Shown: in pieces, positions 61,409 through 64,000 of the stretch
Layout: every line of letters starts with the position of its first letter
Numbering within the stretch: position 1 is the first letter of the stretch
Assembly: GCA_963693305.1 (NCBI GenBank)
Contig: OY855908.1
Span: 27,974,305 to 28,038,304, forward strand
Length of the DNA: 64,000 bases
Direction of reading: 5' to 3'
Origin: Meandrina meandrites
Lineage: Eukaryota; Cnidaria; Anthozoa; Scleractinia; Meandrinidae
Notes under the pieces: model-generated
Database searches by the model: none
Seen by the model: only the letters and a program-made list of their open reading frames with translations
What the model was told of the DNA's origin: nothing
Translations under genes and position numbers: made by a program

Positions 61409-62519
61409 GACGTCACTAAAACGAAGAATGGGAAATGGAGAATGGGAATTGGAAATTGGGAATTCAAAATGAGGAATTCAAAATGACGAATTGGGAATAG
61501 GGAATGGGGAATGGGGAATAGAAGGTGGGGGAACAGGGAATGGGGCATGGGAAATGGGGAATAGGGAATGGGAAGCGGGGAATGGAAAATGAAGAATAGG
61601 GAATGTGGGATGGGGAATGGGAAATGAAGAATGGGAAATGGGAAATTGGCAATGAAGAATGGGGAACGGGCAATAAAAAATGGGAAACGGGAATGAGGAA
61701 TGGGGAATGGGGGATGGAGAACAGGGAATAAGGAATGGGGAATTGGGATTGGGGAATAGGGGAATGGGGAATTGAGGATGGGGAATGGGGATTGGGGGAT
61801 GGAGATGGGGGTAGGCCTTGGAGGTTTGGTCCATTCACCATTCGCCATTCTCCATTTCCCATTCTCTATTCCCCGCTCTCTAGTCCCCATTCTCCATTTC
61901 CCGTTCCCAATTCCCCGCTCTCCATTCCCCTTTCTCCATTCCCCATTCCCTATTTCTTATTCCCCATTCCCCATTCCTTATTTTTCATTCCCTATTCCCC
62001 ATTCCCCATTCCTTATTTTTCATTCCCCATTCCCCATTCCTTATTTTTCATTCCCCATTCATTATTTTTCATTCCCCATTCCCCATTCCTTATTTTTCAT
62101 TCCCCATTCCTCATTCTCCATTTCCCATTTCCCATTTCCCATTCCCCATTCCCATTCCCCATTCCCCATTCCTTTTCTTCATTCCCCATTCCCCATTCTC
62201 CATTTCTCATTCCCCATTCTCCATTTGCCATTCCCCATTCCCATTCCCCATTCCCATTCCTTATTTTTCATTCCCCATTCCCCATTCCTTATTTTTCGAT
62301 CCCCATTCCCACTCTCCATTTCCCATTCCCCATTCTTCATTTCCCATTCCCCATTCCTTATTTTTCATTCCCCATTCCCCATTCCCCATTCTCCCTTCTC
62401 CATTCTCCATTCTCCATTCCCCAATTCCCATTCCCATTTCCCATTCTCCATTTCCCATTCCTCATTTCCCATTCACCACTCCCCATTTACATTTTCCAAT
62501 TCCTCATTTTAGTGACGTC
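61409..62519. repeat. Foldback minisatellite, polypurine arm then polypyrimidine arm, B3 intron 1
   Basis: Ends GACGTCACTAAAA and TTTTAGTGACGTC are perfect inverse copies. The left arm (61424-61800) is built of GGGAATGGGGAATGG units on the plus strand. The right arm (61830-62505) is built of CCCCATTCCCCATTCC and CCTTATTTTTCATT units. The corresponding site in B1 has about 215 bases (11657-11872). Long proline-rich open frames on both strands (for example 61735-62532) are by-products of the repeat. Confidence 0.9.
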
Positions 62520-64000
62520 AGCAAAAGCATAAGATGAAGACCATGCTAAACATGACCCGGATCGATTTTTAAAAACGGATGGCAAGTTGGGTGTTGTTTC
62601 TTAGGTTGGCAGATCAATCACGTAATTGTTCTGAAAGGCATAATTGTTTCTTGAGGCGTGCTATGAGCGGCGTTTTCCGAGAAATTTGGTTGAAGTTTCT
62701 GAGAAATGTCCGGCTTTGTATATCTTGTTATGAATAAGACATATACATGTACGCAGAGAAAAACATTTTTATAGTATAATTAAAAAAAAAGATACAGACA
62801 AAATTCCCCAAATGTTGTGACGGAGTCCAAACTATTTGTATAGAGCAAGCGAAAAAAATCGCTTGTAGAACGCTTGTAGATAATAAAGAGCACAGAAACG
62901 ATGCCGTTGCTTGAAGAAAAGCAATGTATCGAGTATCATATATCGAGTAAAACAATATAGCTTCCACTTTGCTGAAGTGATCAGGCTGCTGTAACAAAAA
63001 CCTTCAAGATGCCTTTACCAATAAAACAAAATGAGAGAGAAGTTTGAATGAACTGTCTGCCAATGCAGACTAAAAGCTCTGATGAATTTAAGTCTGGCGA
63101 AAATATTACAGTTTATGTTTCATGCATGATTAATGATGAATCAACGGCATCAACTTCTTAACTTACTTGGAGGTCTTCAGCCGCAGCGATGAGATTAATT
63201 TGTCCACAACTGCCTGAATTGCACCCCTATCAGCCGCTTGGTTAGGTGAGGTACTTTCGGGCCGCCGATCGGCATCACCCATACTGGTATCGTCAGCTGG
63301 GAAGACGCTCGACATCGATTTATGAACCATTTTGCGACCTTTGTTACCTTTAACTGTACTAGTCTTGTAATCGCAGGAGGGTAGATAATTGTCTTTAGGA
63401 ACCAGAGGAAGGGAATAAAAATGAAAGTATTGGCGACTTGTTATTTTTGATTTGCACGAAGTCACTTTCAACACCTTGCTTGTGAACAACCTCTATGTAA
63501 TATCTACTGCCCTCGAGAAGCCTCAACTGTTCCGATATTTGGTCGGGATATTTATTCGATTCATTCATTGACGTCCATGCGTTTGTACCTTGTTCAAACA
63601 CTCGCGCAATGAACTGTTTTTTGTTCGGATCTTCACTTGGACTGAGCCATAACTCGGATTCATCATCAGACGCTATTGCAAAGCGGTATAAGCCGCTTGC
63701 TGGTGGACGCACGAAGCCAAAGATCTGCTGGCCATAGTCTACAGTGTTGTCTTGAATTTGAAACCAGTTAATAAACTTCATTAAATGTTCATCGCGGTAG
63801 CGAGGAAAAAACAAAGACTGTCGCAAATTTGATAATCGCGACCCACATAAACCTCGCCAGACGTGAATATTCAGAGCGCCCACTACAGATTTTGTTGGCA
63901 GTTTGTCGTTTTCCGTGTGTTTTTTTCTAACATGGTCACTGTGACTTGTCGATTCTTCAGAAAACTTGGAGACATAGAAACCGATTGAAAACGATAGCAC

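Larger units (their letters stand above)
59040..64000 (-). pseudogene. B3: B4GALNT-like pseudogene, cut by the right edge
   Basis: The four-exon order is recognisable: exon 1 63167-64000 (5' end outside), exon 2 60856-61117 (truncated), exon 3 60023-60167 (intact, same length as B1), exon 4 59040-59188. Lesions: exon 1 has lost about 150 bases after residues matching VVHKQGV, shifting the frame, and a 15-base in-frame loss gives DYKTSTVKG. Exon 2 stops matching after YHFINE and loses its 3' half, including the DLH triad and donor. Exon 4 has TGA in place of TGG within WGGEDW (59142-59144). The remaining coding sequence resembles B1, and both share the polypurine minisatellite in intron 1. Confidence 0.87.

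Noticed and set aside
61735..62532. Long proline/serine/phenylalanine-rich open frames (up to 265 codons) on both strands
   Set aside because: They translate the CCCCATTCCCC minisatellite; frames are open only because the repeat lacks stops, and both strands and several frames are open at once.

Overview
The window looks like genomic DNA of an animal, most likely an anthozoan cnidarian such as a stony coral. Genes have spliced exons with GT..AG introns. Their best family matches are metazoan cell-surface and Golgi proteins. The DNA is AT-rich and crowded with small inverted-repeat transposons, tRNA-derived SINEs, LINE and Penelope-like remnants, foldback elements and long poly(dG:dC) runs. 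The taxon is inferred from this overall character; no search was run.

Two gene families alternate along the minus strand. Family A is a contactin-like immunoglobulin/fibronectin cell adhesion protein with a GPI-type C-terminal tail. Copy A1 (478-2151) shows only its first three visible exons and runs off the left edge. Copy A2 (16033-32056) is complete from the first Ig exon to the stop codon (12 exons, about 870 residues); its signal-peptide exon was not found. Family B is a type II membrane glycosyltransferase of the B4GALNT3/4 kind, with an N-terminal PA14 domain and a C-terminal chondroitin-GalNAc-transferase-type domain. B1 (9004-13866) and B2 (38115-48050) are intact four-exon genes, each predicted to encode 633 aa. 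A third copy (59040 to the right edge) is a pseudogene with several lesions. Two further relics are an orphan exon 2 with a stop (35260-35782) and a shrunken exon 1 (50034-50538). Read in the direction of transcription, the order is B3 pseudogene, exon-1 relic, B2, exon-2 relic, A2, B1, A1. This is a birth-and-death array of B and A genes.

Layout: 1-5313 and 29947-34935 are two copies of one segmental duplication carrying the 5' exons of A1 and A2. 5314-9003 is gene-poor, with a LINE fragment and an (ATT)n run. 9004-16032 holds B1 and its upstream region, with four or five DNA-transposon insertions that can be dated against the paralogous copies. 16033-29946 is the body of A2, with large introns full of repeats. 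34936-38114 is a decayed B copy. 38115-48050 is B2, whose first intron is a nest of inverted-repeat elements. 48051-56560 holds foldback elements, one of 2.5 kb flanked by TTAA. 56585-58660 is a dimeric satellite of about 95 bp monomers. 59040-64000 is the B3 pseudogene, interrupted by a 212-bp tandem duplication and a polypurine/polypyrimidine foldback minisatellite.

Functionally, A would be an outer-surface adhesion or recognition protein and B a Golgi enzyme adding GalNAc to GlcNAc-terminated glycans (LacdiNAc). Both families act on cell-surface recognition, but their pairing here may only reflect segmental duplication. All splice sites were chosen by eye; every internal exon junction reported for A2, B1 and B2 is in phase.
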